A stretch of 64,000 bases of DNA from Aldehydirespirator sp965219165 (GCA_965219165.1 CBDCMW010000002.1:682001-746000); one strand, 5' to 3'; positions 16,527-25,471 are shown, counted from the stretch's first letter. Notes: generated by a model not told the origin, from the sequence alone. Numbers and translations: made by a program.

Positions 16527-17443
16527 GCCATGTCCACTCTGGGGTCGATGAGCCGTCGGGCGATGTCCACGAGCAGGTTGGTCGCCACCACGAGCGTGGC
16601 CAGCACCACCACCGCGGCCTGCACCAGCACCAGGTCCCGGTTGTCGATGGCATGGATGGCCAGGCGCCCCACGCCGGGCCAGGCGAACACCACCTCGATC
16701 ACCACCGTGTAGCCGGTGAACATGCGGGTCAGCTCCCAGCCCGTCATGGTCACGAAGCCCGAGGCGACGTTGCGGAACGTGTGGTGCACGATTGTGTAGG
16801 ACCTGGAGAACCCCCTCGACAACGCGGTCACCGCGTAGGGCTTGCGCAGCTCCTCCACGATCCCGCGGCGGGTCATCTGCGCCAGGCGGCCCGCGCTGGC
16901 CAAGCCGATCGCGAACGACGGGAGGATCAGCGAGACGAACCCTCGCGAGCCGAATGTCGGCACCCAGCCCAGCTGCACCGCGAAGACGATGATGAGGAGG
17001 TAGCCGATCCAGAACGGCGGGGCGCTGATGGACGCCATCGAGAAGCTCAGCACGGCATGGTCGGCGAAGCGACGCTCCCACCAGGCGGCGAGCATTCCCA
17101 TGGGTGCAGCCAGCAGGACCGTGACCGTGGTGGCTCCGGCAACGAGCTTGAGGGTGGCCGGCAGGCGCTCCAGCACGAGTTTGGAGGCGGGACGACCCTG
17201 CCAGAACGACTCGCCGAGGTCGCCGACGACGAGACCGGACAAGAAGTCCCAGTACTGCACGGACAGGGGCCGGTCGATGCCGAGCGCGGCCCGGCGCTGG
17301 GCCCGGTGCTCCTCCGTGGCCTCCAGCGGCAGCGACACCGTGGCCGGGTCGGTGAATACGTGGGTGACGACGAACACCAGGGAGGTGACGATGAACACCA
17401 CCAGCGCGGCGGCGATGATGCGTCTAGCGAGCCACCGGAGCAA
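16523..17443 (-). CDS. Peptide-type ABC transporter permease (DppB/OppB type)
   Basis: A 306-residue inner-membrane permease and the first gene of the operon. The N-terminal helix MLRWLARRIIAAALVVFIVTSL and the following LGIDRPLSVQYWDFLSGLV are typical of DppB. The EAA-type loop is VTALSRGFSRSYTIVHHTFRN. The start is TTG 17443 with GGGAGGAAG placed 5-13 nt upstream, which is why I favour it. A GTATAC element lies about 50 bp upstream. No substrate-binding protein gene is in this operon. Confidence 0.93.
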   Translation of the reverse strand: MLRWLARRIIAAALVVFIVTSLVFVVTHVFTDPATVSLPLEATEEHRAQRRAALGIDRPLSVQYWDFLSGLVVGDLGESFWQGRPASKLVLERLPATLKLVAGATTVTVLLAAPMGMLAAWWERRFADHAVLSFSMASISAPPFWIGYLLIIVFAVQLGWVPTFGSRGFVSLILPSFAIGLASAGRLAQMTRRGIVEELRKPYAVTALSRGFSRSYTIVHHTFRNVASGFVTMTGWELTRMFTGYTVVIEVVFAWPGVGRLAIHAIDNRDLVLVQAAVVVLATLVVATNLLVDIARRLIDPRVDMA

Positions 17444-17491
17444 CGCGCTTCCTCCCGTCGGGCCACGATTGGCCCGGGTGCCGGGCCGCTC

Positions 17492-17498
17492 TGTATAC
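17492..17498 (-). promoter_or_regulatory. GTATAC element upstream of the ABC permease operon
   Basis: On the minus strand the site reads GGTATACAGAG, about 50 nt before the TTG start at 17443. The orientation GGTATACA toward the gene is the same as at five other minus- or plus-strand operons here. Confidence 0.5.
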
Positions 17499-17636
17499 CG
17501 TAGCCCGACTTTCTTGGCCGCTCCGAATCAGTCGACCCGCTAAGCCCCGCAACTCGTTGGTGCCGCACGAGGAATCCGGTGGTGGCCAGCAGCACGTGGC
17601 TAGCTGTATAACAGTCTGTGGAGTTTATAAAGTGGA

Positions 17637-17665
17637 TTGCTAAAAGTCCCGCAGACTTCTATAAG
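17637..17665 (+). promoter_or_regulatory. Sigma70-type promoter for the AAA ATPase gene
   Basis: TTGCTA (17637-17642), a 17-bp spacer and TATAAG (17660-17665) form a good housekeeping-type promoter, 25 nt before the ATG. The surrounding 17600-17690 stretch is far richer in A and T than the rest of the window. Confidence 0.6.
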
Positions 17666-17690
17666 ATGCTGGATCGATTGGAGGTTCCTC

Positions 17691-18863
17691 ATGGATCCGA
17701 TCTCGAATCCCTATAGTCCTGGTGCCGGGAAGCGTCCACCGGCGCTTGCTGGCCGTGACGACCAGATCGCGGCGTTCGATGTCGCCGTGCGGCGGCTTGC
17801 CGTCGGTCGGTCGGACCGGAGCCAGATGCTTACGGGCCTGCGCGGCGTGGGCAAGACGGTGCTACTGCGCGAGTATCGCGATATCGCTGCCGGGCACGGC
17901 TGGGTCAGCCAGAGCCTCGAAGCCAGCGACGACAGCCCTTTCGTACGCCAGATCGCGGCCGTCGCCCAGGGCGCTCTCCTCGATCTGACACCGGGTCGCC
18001 GGCTGTCTCAGATTGCTTCGCGTGTGCTTGGGGTGCTCAGGTCGTTCCAGCTGTCTTGGGACATCCCCGACGCGGGGACGCTCACCCTCGGCGTCGATCC
18101 AGTGGACGGCCAGGCCGATTCGCGCATCCTGCAGAGGGACCTGACGGATCTACTGCGGGAGGTGGCCCAACATGCCAAGGACCGCAACAAGGGCGTAGTG
18201 GTCACGATCGACGAGATCCAGTATCTGTCGAAGCAGCACCTGAGGCCTCTGATTGTCGGGCTGCACGAGATCAGCCAGGCGGACCTGCCCCTTCTGGTGG
18301 TCGGTGCCGGGCTTCCGTCGATACTGGGACTATTGGGCGAGGCCCGCACCTATGCGGAACGACTCTTCAGCTTTGTCAACATCAACAGCCTCGACGACGC
18401 CGCCGCCGCCCGGGCGTTGGCCGAGCCCGCCGCAGCCGAGGGCGTGTCGTGGGATGACGGCGCGCTTGAAGAAGCGCTGTCGCTCACCAAGGGCTACCCG
18501 TACTTCCTACAGGAGTTCGGCAGGCAGGCCTGGCGCATGGCCGAAGGTCCCAACCGGATAAGCCGACAGGACGTGCTCGACGCGGCTCCGCTGGCGCAGG
18601 CCGAGCTCGACGCCGGGTTCTTCCGCGTCCGCATGGACCGTGCGACCGACGCCCAGCGGTCGTACCTGTCGGCGATGGCCGCGATGGGGCCCGGCCCACA
18701 TCGCTCCGGTGATGTCGCCGAGGCGCTGGGCAAGAAGACGACCCAGGTAGGGCCGGTCCGCCACTCCCTGATCCAGCGCGGCCTGTGCTACTCGCCCCGC
18801 CACGACGTGATCGCGTTCACTGTTCCGATGTTCGACGAGTTCGTCCGCCGCCACATTTTCTGA
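17691..18863 (+). CDS. AAA/STAND-type ATPase with C-terminal winged-helix-like domain
   Basis: A 390-residue ATP-binding protein. N-terminal ALAGRDDQIAAFDVAVRRLA leads into Walker A GLRGVGKT and Walker B VVVTIDEIQYLSK; GAGLPSILGLLGEARTYAERLF provides the sensor region. The C-terminal quarter (DAQRSYLSAMAAMGPGPHRSGDVAEALGKK) looks like a winged helix, as in the Orc1/Cdc6-like archaeal-type ATPases. Such ATPases occur near mobile or toxin-like genes, but here it stands alone. ATG 17691 follows a strong GGAGG at 17680-17684 and a clear promoter, unlike most genes in the window. Role not assignable. Confidence 0.85.
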   Translation: MDPISNPYSPGAGKRPPALAGRDDQIAAFDVAVRRLAVGRSDRSQMLTGLRGVGKTVLLREYRDIAAGHGWVSQSLEASDDSPFVRQIAAVAQGALLDLTPGRRLSQIASRVLGVLRSFQLSWDIPDAGTLTLGVDPVDGQADSRILQRDLTDLLREVAQHAKDRNKGVVVTIDEIQYLSKQHLRPLIVGLHEISQADLPLLVVGAGLPSILGLLGEARTYAERLFSFVNINSLDDAAAARALAEPAAAEGVSWDDGALEEALSLTKGYPYFLQEFGRQAWRMAEGPNRISRQDVLDAAPLAQAELDAGFFRVRMDRATDAQRSYLSAMAAMGPGPHRSGDVAEALGKKTTQVGPVRHSLIQRGLCYSPRHDVIAFTVPMFDEFVRRHIF

Positions 18864-18952
18864 GCAACTAGGTTCGCCGGCGCGACGGAGGGAGCCGGAC
18901 CATGAGCACCGGCAGAGGACGTGCGGGCCGATAGATAAGCAAAATCCTCGCA

Positions 18953-19062
18953 GGGCTCGTCGTTGTTGCCGGTCTGGTCGTTGCAGCATGCCCAGATGCC
19001 GGCGCTGTCCCTGATGGACTGTCGGCTCTGTCTATTGGCCTTGAGGTGGGCCTCTTCAGCTC
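18953..19062 (+). pseudogene. Possible lipoprotein gene fragment
   Basis: In one plus-strand frame this intergenic stretch reads KILAGLVVVAGLVVAACPDAG, a textbook lipoprotein signal with lipobox VAAC, preceded directly by a TAG stop and with no usable start codon. It runs into the antisense of the MFS gene end. Probably a decayed 5' gene fragment, but chance cannot be excluded. The rest of 18864-19062 holds nothing else I can support. Confidence 0.3.
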
Positions 19063-20265
19063 TCAGACCGTTGATCGGGCTTGGATCAGGCGACCCAGGA
19101 GGCAGAGCCCGGCGGCCGCGAAGGCCCAGACCGCGGCCGTCGCCAGCGCGGCCGACGACGACACGTCGCTGATCGCTCCGAAGGCACCCGGTCCAAGCAC
19201 CGCGCCGAGGTTGAGGCCTCCGATGGCGAACGAGGTGGCCAGGCCGGGCGCGTGGGGGTTCATGCGTACCAGGGCCACCACCATCAGCGCCGGCCATGAC
19301 CAGCCCAGGATGATGGCGACCTGCCCGCCCAGCGCGTACAGCCAGGGCGTGTCCGCCGCCATCAGCGCGTAACCGGCCGCGCTGGCGACCAGCAGGGCCG
19401 CCACGGTGCCGATGTCGCCGGTGCGGCCCCTGTCGGCGAGCACGCCCAGCAGGATGCGCACCGTGATCACCCCCGCGCTGGCCGCCGACAGCAGAAGGCC
19501 CGCCGTGCTCTCGGTGATCCCGGCGTCGGTGCTGTTGACCACGAAGAACGCCGCCGCGCCTATCACCGCCGCCGATGCCAGCGTGGCCGAGGCACCCAGG
19601 ACGAACAGCGGTGCCAGCCTGACGTGGGCGAAGCGCCCGGCTTCGGATGCCTCGGCTGCGGGCCTGCCGGGGTCGGGTCGCTTCTCGGCGGGGAGCATCA
19701 GCATCCCGACCGCGGCCAGCACAGCCCCGCCCACGAACGCCCAGCGCCATCCCGACGTCCCCCCGACGATGGGCACCGTCAGCCCGGCCAGCAGCGGGGC
19801 CAGCGGTATTGCCGACATGTGCACCGCGAAGGCGACGCCGTGGCGCTCGGACGCCACGTGCTGGGCCACCAGCACCTTGGCCGCCGGCCCGGCCAGGGTC
19901 AGACCGGCACCCGCCACGGCCAGAGCGGCCAGGAGGGTGGCTGTCGACCGGGCTGCGACGGCGACGGCCAGATACCCGGCCAGCGTGACCCACATCGACA
20001 GCAGCAGGCTCCGGCGGGCGCCGATCCGATCGGCCAGCTCGCCGGCATGGACGGACGCAACCCCCGACAGCGCATAGGTCACCGCCAGCGCCAGCCCGAG
20101 ACCGGTGTCGCCGAAACCGAACTCCTCCTTGATGTCACTGCCCAGCGCGCCGGTCAGGAATCCCGGCATGACGCTCGCGGTGAGGCAGGCGATCGACGCG
20201 GCCATGGGCCGGACCGGGACCGCGTCGGGATTGTGTGACAGCGCGGCGGGCGCGGCGTCGGCCAC
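19063..20265 (-). CDS. MFS transporter
   Basis: A 400-residue major facilitator protein of about 12 helices. The loop motif between helices 2 and 3 is GELADRIGARRSLLLS and the second-half copy is GVLADRGRTGDIG. It closely parallels the MFS proteins at 31942-33147 and 62925-64000 in length and in these loops, so they form a paralogous set. GTG 20265 is 10 nt behind the stop of the indolepyruvate oxidoreductase gene, suggesting export or uptake of a related organic acid (inference). Confidence 0.9.
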   Translation of the reverse strand: MADAAPAALSHNPDAVPVRPMAASIACLTASVMPGFLTGALGSDIKEEFGFGDTGLGLALAVTYALSGVASVHAGELADRIGARRSLLLSMWVTLAGYLAVAVAARSTATLLAALAVAGAGLTLAGPAAKVLVAQHVASERHGVAFAVHMSAIPLAPLLAGLTVPIVGGTSGWRWAFVGGAVLAAVGMLMLPAEKRPDPGRPAAEASEAGRFAHVRLAPLFVLGASATLASAAVIGAAAFFVVNSTDAGITESTAGLLLSAASAGVITVRILLGVLADRGRTGDIGTVAALLVASAAGYALMAADTPWLYALGGQVAIILGWSWPALMVVALVRMNPHAPGLATSFAIGGLNLGAVLGPGAFGAISDVSSSAALATAAVWAFAAAGLCLLGRLIQARSTV

Positions 20266-20275
20266 CGTGGCCGCG

Positions 20276-23200
20276 CTAGTCGGCCGGCTTGCTCGTGAGC
20301 GCCACCGGTCGGGCGTCGGGGCTGCGGATAGCCCGCACCTGCTCGCGGAAGCGCTCGACGCCGGCCAGCTTCACGTCCTCGTAGCCCCGGATCACATCGG
20401 GAAGGCCGGCCAGCTTCACTGCCCGCTCGTAGGTGTCGGGCGTCAGGCCGTCGAGCTCGGCTTCAATCAGGTCCCGGTACTCCGCGATCAGCTCCCGCTC
20501 CAGACGGCGCATCGAGGTGAGACCGAACAGGTCGAGGGGCGTGCCCCGCAGCCGGCGCATGGCCTTCAACACGCCGAGCGCCGGCCGCTGGAACGGCCCG
20601 AGCCCGATCTTGCGCTTCATGCCCATGGCGCGCAGCACGGGCGGGTGGAGAAGGATGCGGTAGCCGGCGAAGTCGCCGACCGCGTCGCGCACTGCTTCAC
20701 CGACGCCGGGACGAAGGTGCAGCCGGGCCACCTCATACTCGTCCTTGTAGGCGGTCAGCTTGTACAGGTAGCGGGCCACCGTTTCGGCCAGCTCGGTCCG
20801 GTCGCCCATCACCTCGCGCTCGCGGGCCGACGCGGCATCCACGAAGTCCACGTACGCCGAGGCCAGCGCCTCCGACTGGTAGTCCACCAAGTCGGCGGCC
20901 CGCCGTTCCACGGTCTCGGCGAGGGCCTCCGCCGCGGCGCCTCCAACGTTCGCCAGCCCCGACTCCTGCATCAGCGACCGGGCTGCGGCCTTGGCTCTGG
21001 CCGGGACCGAGTCCAGGCCCAGGCCGGGCGCGGCTGCGGTCGTCTCCGGCGACGTCGCACTGGGCGCCACACCGGCCAGGCTGACCAGGCCGTCGGCGCC
21101 CTCGCGCACATACACCCGCCCCCATCGGAAGGCGGCGATGTTGGCGGCCACCGCCACCCCGTTGAGCTCGATGGCCCGCTCGATGGAAGAGGCCGACACC
21201 GGGATCCCGCCGGCCTGGTACGCGGCCCCGAGGGCGAGCACGTTGGCGGGCATGGCCGTGCCGAGCAGGGCGTCGGCCATCCGGTCGGCGTCGAGGCGGA
21301 CGTTGTCGCCTCTGCGGGTGGCGCCGTCGATCGTCCAGAGCATCCCGTCGACTTCGGGGTAGGTCTCCTCCACGTGGGCCACCATGTCGCCGGTGGGGAG
21401 CTTGCTGGTCGACACCACCGCCAGCGTGCGGCCGGGATCGGCCCTGGTCAGGTTCTTGGGGTCGGCGGCCACGAGCAGATCCAAGCCCAGGTAGCAGTCA
21501 GCGCCGCCCGCGCCGATCAGGTTGGCGCCCCGCGGCTCGCCGTCGAAGAAGCGCAGGTGCGACACCACGGGGCCGCCCTTCTGGCTGAGCCCGGTCTGGT
21601 CGAGGCCCATGATGCCGAGGCCGTCGAGCAGGGCCGCGGTGGCCAGCACTTGGCTGACCGTCACCACCCCGGTGCCGCCCACACCGGCCATGAACACTGC
21701 GAAGCCATCCGGTCCGGGCGCGGGCCGGTCCGGCTCGGCGATGTCGGCCGGCGGCGCGTTCGGTGGGGCGCGCCCTGCGCCGGTCGCGGCCGCCGCGTTG
21801 GCCTTGGTCTTGGCCGGCCGGGTCTTGACTTGTATGAACGACGGGCAGTCGCCCTCGATGCAGGTGTAGTCGAAGTTGCACGACGACTGATGTATGCGGG
21901 TCTTGGTTCCCAGCTCGGTGTCCACCGGCTGCACCGACAGGCAGTGGCTCTTGGCTCCGCAGTCGCCGCATCCCTCGCACACCGCCTCGTTGATGAAGAT
22001 GCGCTTGGTCGGCGTGGGCCGCAGGCCCCGCTTGCGCTCTCGGCGCTTCTCGGCCGCGCACTCCTGGTCGTAGACGAGCACGGTCACCCCGGGTGTGTCC
22101 CGCAGGATGAGCTGCGCCTCCTCGAGCCTGTCCCGGTTCCAGACCTCGGCGCCCTGCGCCATCGGTACGCCGTGCTGGTGGCGGTCCGGGTTGTCGCTGC
22201 ACACGATTATGCGGCTCACGCCCTCGGCGGCCAGCGACTGGGTCAGCTCGGGCACGCCGATGGCGCCGGCCACGTCCTGGCCCCCGGTCATGGCGACCGC
22301 GCCGTTGTAGAGGATCTTGTAGGTGATGTCGATCCTCGCGGCCACCGCGGCCCGCACCGCCAGGCTGGCCGAGTGGAAGAACGTGCCGTCGCCGACGTTC
22401 TGGAACATGTGGGTCCGGTCGGTGAACGGCGCCCGGCCGATCCAGGTTGCTCCCTCGCCGCCCATCTGATGCACGGTCTGGGCCCGATCATCGATCCACA
22501 GGGCCATGGCGTGGCAGCCCACGCCGGCGCCCGCGAACGAGCCCTCGGGCACTGCGGTCGAGCGGTTGTGGGGGCAGCCGCTGCACCAGTACGGCAGGCG
22601 GGCCACCTCCGCGGAGCCCGCGGCTGCGGCCGCCTCGATGAGGGCCAGGCGGGCCTCCACCGCCACCGGCAGGGCTCCGATCTCGCCTCCGAGCACTCCA
22701 GAGCGGAGCCGGTCCGCAACGACGGCCGCGATGCGGTCGGCGCTCAGCTCGCCGTCGGCCGGCACCAGCCGGCGGCCCTGCTCGTCGGTCTTGCCCACCA
22801 CCCGGGGAGCACCGGCCCGGCCGTAGAGAATGTCGCGCACGAACAGCTCGATGAAGGCCCGCTTCTCGTCCAGCACCAGGATCTCGTCGAGACCCCCGGC
22901 GAAGCGGCGCACGATCTGCGGTTCGAGAGGCCACACCATCTGTAGCCGCAGCAGGCGGATCCCGAAGCGCTGGAGGGCGTCATCATCGAGGCCGAGGTCG
23001 CTGAGGGCCTGGCGCAGTTCCTGGAACGTCCGGCCCGCGGCCACGATCCCGAGCCGGGCCGCTCCGGTGGCTCCGCTGATCTCGTTGAGGCCGTTGGCCG
23101 CGGCGTAGGCCACCGCCGCCTCCAGGCGCCCGTAGGCGATGTCCTTCTCCTGCTGGAGGCTCATCGGCGTCACCAGGCCGGGCCGCTGCTCGTGGCGCCA

Positions 23201-23893
23201 GGGCCTGCCGTCGATCTCCAGGCCGGGATCGACGGGGACGACCCGCTCGGGGGCCACCTCGGCGACGCCGAACCCGTCGGCGACAGTGGTCACGATCTTG
23301 AACGCGGTCCATAGGCCGCTGTAGCGCGACAGCGCGATGCCGTGGAGCCCGAGGTCGATGATCTCCTGCATCGTGCCGGGGTACAGCACCGGGATCTGGG
23401 CGTCGTAGAAGGTGGGCTCCACCTGGGTGGGCAGAGTGGACGACTTGGCCAGCGGGTCGTCGCCGGCCAGCACCAGCACCCCGCCGTTGGGGGCGGTGCC
23501 CTTGAAGTTGGCGTGCTTGAACACGTCGCCGCAGCGGTCCACGCCCGGACCCTTGCCGTACCACATGCCCACCACGCCGTCGTGTCGGGCCAGCGGCCCG
23601 AGCAGCGGCTCCTGGCTGCCCCACACCGCGGTCGCGGCCAGCTCCTCGTTGACGCCCGGCACCCACACCACGTCGTGGGCCGACAGCAGGGCCATGTTGC
23701 GCTCGATGGTGAGATCCACGGTGCCCAGGGGCGAGCCCTGGTACCCCGAGATGAACGTGGCCGTGCGCAGGCCCCGGGCCGCGTCGGCTCGGTGCTGGTC
23801 GACGGGCAGGCGCACCAGCGCCTGGATCCCGGTCAGCAGCACTCGCCCCCGTTCCAGTGTGAACTTCTGATCGAGATCGAAGTCCTCCAGCAA
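20276..23893 (-). CDS. Indolepyruvate:ferredoxin oxidoreductase, fused IorAB-type
   Basis: A 1205-residue thiamine-diphosphate enzyme that oxidatively decarboxylates aryl or branched 2-oxo acids to acyl-CoA and reduces ferredoxin. Residues 1-480 carry the pyrimidine and core domains (GYQGSPLGTVD; CSGCPHNRST). The thiamine-diphosphate site lies near residue 500: QNVGDGTFFHSASLA followed by ITYKILYNGAVAMTGGQ. Near residues 635-685 are cysteines of the [4Fe-4S] region (CEGCGDCGAKSHC; CNFDYTC). From about 730 comes the IorB-type gamma domain (VFMAGVGGTGVVTVSQ). Length matches the fused aerobic form. The start is TTG 23893 with AGGAGG 8-13 nt upstream. Last enzyme of the 25311-20276 operon. Confidence 0.95.
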   Translation of the reverse strand: MLEDFDLDQKFTLERGRVLLTGIQALVRLPVDQHRADAARGLRTATFISGYQGSPLGTVDLTIERNMALLSAHDVVWVPGVNEELAATAVWGSQEPLLGPLARHDGVVGMWYGKGPGVDRCGDVFKHANFKGTAPNGGVLVLAGDDPLAKSSTLPTQVEPTFYDAQIPVLYPGTMQEIIDLGLHGIALSRYSGLWTAFKIVTTVADGFGVAEVAPERVVPVDPGLEIDGRPWRHEQRPGLVTPMSLQQEKDIAYGRLEAAVAYAAANGLNEISGATGAARLGIVAAGRTFQELRQALSDLGLDDDALQRFGIRLLRLQMVWPLEPQIVRRFAGGLDEILVLDEKRAFIELFVRDILYGRAGAPRVVGKTDEQGRRLVPADGELSADRIAAVVADRLRSGVLGGEIGALPVAVEARLALIEAAAAAGSAEVARLPYWCSGCPHNRSTAVPEGSFAGAGVGCHAMALWIDDRAQTVHQMGGEGATWIGRAPFTDRTHMFQNVGDGTFFHSASLAVRAAVAARIDITYKILYNGAVAMTGGQDVAGAIGVPELTQSLAAEGVSRIIVCSDNPDRHQHGVPMAQGAEVWNRDRLEEAQLILRDTPGVTVLVYDQECAAEKRRERKRGLRPTPTKRIFINEAVCEGCGDCGAKSHCLSVQPVDTELGTKTRIHQSSCNFDYTCIEGDCPSFIQVKTRPAKTKANAAAATGAGRAPPNAPPADIAEPDRPAPGPDGFAVFMAGVGGTGVVTVSQVLATAALLDGLGIMGLDQTGLSQKGGPVVSHLRFFDGEPRGANLIGAGGADCYLGLDLLVAADPKNLTRADPGRTLAVVSTSKLPTGDMVAHVEETYPEVDGMLWTIDGATRRGDNVRLDADRMADALLGTAMPANVLALGAAYQAGGIPVSASSIERAIELNGVAVAANIAAFRWGRVYVREGADGLVSLAGVAPSATSPETTAAAPGLGLDSVPARAKAAARSLMQESGLANVGGAAAEALAETVERRAADLVDYQSEALASAYVDFVDAASAREREVMGDRTELAETVARYLYKLTAYKDEYEVARLHLRPGVGEAVRDAVGDFAGYRILLHPPVLRAMGMKRKIGLGPFQRPALGVLKAMRRLRGTPLDLFGLTSMRRLERELIAEYRDLIEAELDGLTPDTYERAVKLAGLPDVIRGYEDVKLAGVERFREQVRAIRSPDARPVALTSKPAD

Positions 23894-23938
23894 CTGGGAT
23901 CCTCCTTGTCGACGCAGGCCAGCCTACGGGCGGGCGGC

Positions 23939-24307
23939 TCAGCCGATGATCTGGCAGTACTCGGGCACGATGTCGGCGGTGAGCAGGTCCATCCATGCGG
24001 GGCGCATCTCGAGGAGGCGGGCCACCACGCCGATGTGGTTCTGCCGGTGGTTCCAGGTGCCGATCAGGTAGAACCGCTCCGGGTCGTCCTCGCTCTGGTA
24101 CAGCAGGCCCTCGTGCACGATGCCCGGCGTGGTGTGGACGATGTTGTCGCCGCTGTGGTCCCAGGCCTCGAAGGCGTCGATGAAGTCCTGGGCCCGGCCC
24201 GGCTTGGCCTGCAGCGTGTAGTGGAAGGCGAACGACCCCTCGGGCAAGTCCTTCAGGATCGGGTTGACGTGGTCGCCGTGGTCGTGGTCGTGGTGGTCGT
24301 CTGCCAT
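23939..24307 (-). CDS. Small dimeric alpha-beta barrel (ABM-like) protein
   Basis: A 122-residue protein. A His/Asp-rich N-terminus (MADDHHDHDHGDHV) precedes a ferredoxin-like alpha-beta fold of the antibiotic-biosynthesis-monooxygenase type: FAFHYTLQAKPGRAQDFIDAFEAWD, then TTPGIVHEGLLYQSEDDPERFYLIGTW. Family members are cofactorless oxygenases or non-enzymatic chaperones; the His-rich head could bind metal. ATG 24307 lies 11 nt after the upstream stop. It sits between the HbpS-like gene and the indolepyruvate oxidoreductase gene in one minus-strand run. Confidence 0.8.
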   Translation of the reverse strand: MADDHHDHDHGDHVNPILKDLPEGSFAFHYTLQAKPGRAQDFIDAFEAWDHSGDNIVHTTPGIVHEGLLYQSEDDPERFYLIGTWNHRQNHIGVVARLLEMRPAWMDLLTADIVPEYCQIIG

Positions 24308-24318
24308 CGGAGTGCCTT

Positions 24319-24747
24319 TCAGGTTGCGGCGGTGAAGGCCGTGGCTGCCGCCTGCGAGCACACCACGTCCTCGGCGTGCTTGGCGCCGGAGATGCCCAGC
24401 GCGCCCACGATGGTGCCGCCCGATGTCGCAAGGGGCTCGCCGCCCTCCACGGCCAGGATGTGGTGGCGGGCGGTCATGGGCGGGCCGAGCGACTTGTCCG
24501 TCTGGAAGTAGTCCGATAGCGCACCTGTGTCGCGCTTGAATGTCAGCGCGGCCAGGGCCTTGGCGATGGCGTTCTCGAGAGCTATCTCCACCACGCCGTC
24601 CATGCGGTGCACCAGCACGAGGTTGCCGGTGGCGTTGACCACGGCCACGCACACGGCCAGGCCTTCGTCGGTGGCTGTGGCCAGGGCCGCGTCGGCGGCG
24701 AGCTTGGCCCCGTCGAGGGTGAGGGTCTCGACGTTCATGGTGTTCAT
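24319..24747 (-). CDS. HbpS/GlcG-like (DUF336) protein
   Basis: A 142-residue member of the GlcG/HbpS/PduO-C family, which bind haem or cobalamin or accompany glycolate and diol metabolism. LDGAKLAADAALATATDEGLAVCVAVVNATGNLVLVHRMDG and HILAVEGGEPLATSGGTIVGALGISG-type segments are seen, the glycine-rich turn being diagnostic. ATG 24747 is chosen over the upstream option because AGGAGC precedes it at good spacing. About 96 bp of gene-free DNA separates it from the RidA-like gene. Confidence 0.88.
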   Translation of the reverse strand: MNTMNVETLTLDGAKLAADAALATATDEGLAVCVAVVNATGNLVLVHRMDGVVEIALENAIAKALAALTFKRDTGALSDYFQTDKSLGPPMTARHHILAVEGGEPLATSGGTIVGALGISGAKHAEDVVCSQAAATAFTAAT

Positions 24748-24796
24748 GGATTGCTCCTGGGTTGGTCGGGGGTTGGGCAATGCTCGATCTTGTTGG

Positions 24797-24843
24797 TCAT
24801 TGCTCGATCCGGAAGGTGGCTCCGACTTCGGTATGGCTGCTGG
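24797..24843 (-). pseudogene. Diverged duplicate of the RidA-like gene's 3' end
   Basis: Directly after the RidA-like stop, the same frame continues with codons for EVGATFRIEQ and a stop, which resembles the RidA-like C-terminus EVEAIFQVKH. A further echo (KIEH) and a repeated ATTGCTCGATC follow. This looks like an eroded copy of the gene end left by duplication or replacement. Confidence 0.4.
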
Positions 24844-25311
24844 TCAGTGCTTGACTTGGAATATTGCCTCGACCTCCACGGAGGCGCCGAGGGGAAGCTC
24901 GGCCACGCCGATGGCGGAGCGGGCGTGCCGCCCGGGCTCGCCGAACACCTCGATCATCAGGTCGCTGGCGCCGTTGATCACCTTGGGCTGGGCGTTGAAG
25001 CCGGGGTCGCTGGCCACGTACCCGGTGAGGCGCACCACCCGCAGCACCTCGTCGAGGCTGCCGAGGTGCTGGTGCACCGACGCCAGGATTGCCCCGGCCG
25101 CGCCCCGGGCGCTGGCCCGGCCGGCCTCGATGTCCATGTTGCCGCCGAGGCGGCCCACGTGCGCGATCCCGCCGCCTCCGGAGGCCAGCGCGATGGAGCC
25201 CGACACGAACAGCACGTCGTGGACCTGGGCCACGAGGTCGAAGTTGCCCGCCCTCAGCAGGGGCATGTCGAGGTCGACGCCGGCGTCTCTGGCCGCCTGC
25301 TCGTAGGACAT
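24844..25311 (-). CDS. RidA-family (YjgF/UK114) protein
   Basis: A 155-residue protein of the RidA family, which hydrolyse reactive enamine/imine intermediates of amino-acid metabolism. Marks are VLFVSGSIALASGG, the ILASVHQHLGSLDEVLRVVRLTGYVAS helix-strand pair, and the C-terminal ARSAIGVAELPLGASVEVEAI. The canonical Arg of deaminating RidA (in the RxCxQ stretch) is not evident, so it may act on a different substrate. ATG 25311 has GGGAGG 7-12 nt upstream. First gene of the minus-strand run ending with the indolepyruvate oxidoreductase, consistent with amino-acid or keto-acid breakdown. Confidence 0.9.
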   Translation of the reverse strand: MSYEQAARDAGVDLDMPLLRAGNFDLVAQVHDVLFVSGSIALASGGGGIAHVGRLGGNMDIEAGRASARGAAGAILASVHQHLGSLDEVLRVVRLTGYVASDPGFNAQPKVINGASDLMIEVFGEPGRHARSAIGVAELPLGASVEVEAIFQVKH

Positions 25312-25344
25312 GTCGAACCCTCCCGTGACCGCCCGGCCGATTCT

Positions 25345-25352
25345 TGTATACC
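25345..25352. promoter_or_regulatory. GTATAC element between divergent RidA-like and SDR genes
   Basis: The site reads GGTATACAAG toward the RidA-like gene (start 25311) and TTGTATACCG toward the SDR gene. The SDR gene has its own TANNNT element much closer to its start, so this one probably serves the minus-strand operon. Confidence 0.5.
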
Positions 25353-25458
25353 GACCTTACAGCGCCCAGAGGCCGAGCGAATAGGCCGGTAGCTGATCCA
25401 TCGCGCCGACGTGGAACCTCGTCCCGTCTCCGATTCTCGGCGCCCGAGGCAGGGCCAC

Positions 25459-25471
25459 TAGCTTCGATCCC
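25459..25471 (+). promoter_or_regulatory. Candidate leaderless promoter (TAGCTT, N7, GTG)
   Basis: TAGCTT (25459-25464) matches TANNNT and stands 7 nt before GTG 25472; no Shine-Dalgarno site precedes that GTG. Confidence 0.45.

Noticed and set aside
16150..17081. Longer N-terminus for the second ABC permease
   Set aside because: It would overlap most of the first permease gene; GTG 16526 with the 4-nt overlap fits the rest of the operon.
20105..22945. A 946-codon plus-strand open frame opposite the indolepyruvate oxidoreductase
   Set aside because: Composition typical of an antisense shadow; the minus strand encodes the thiamine-diphosphate and iron-sulfur motifs without interruption.
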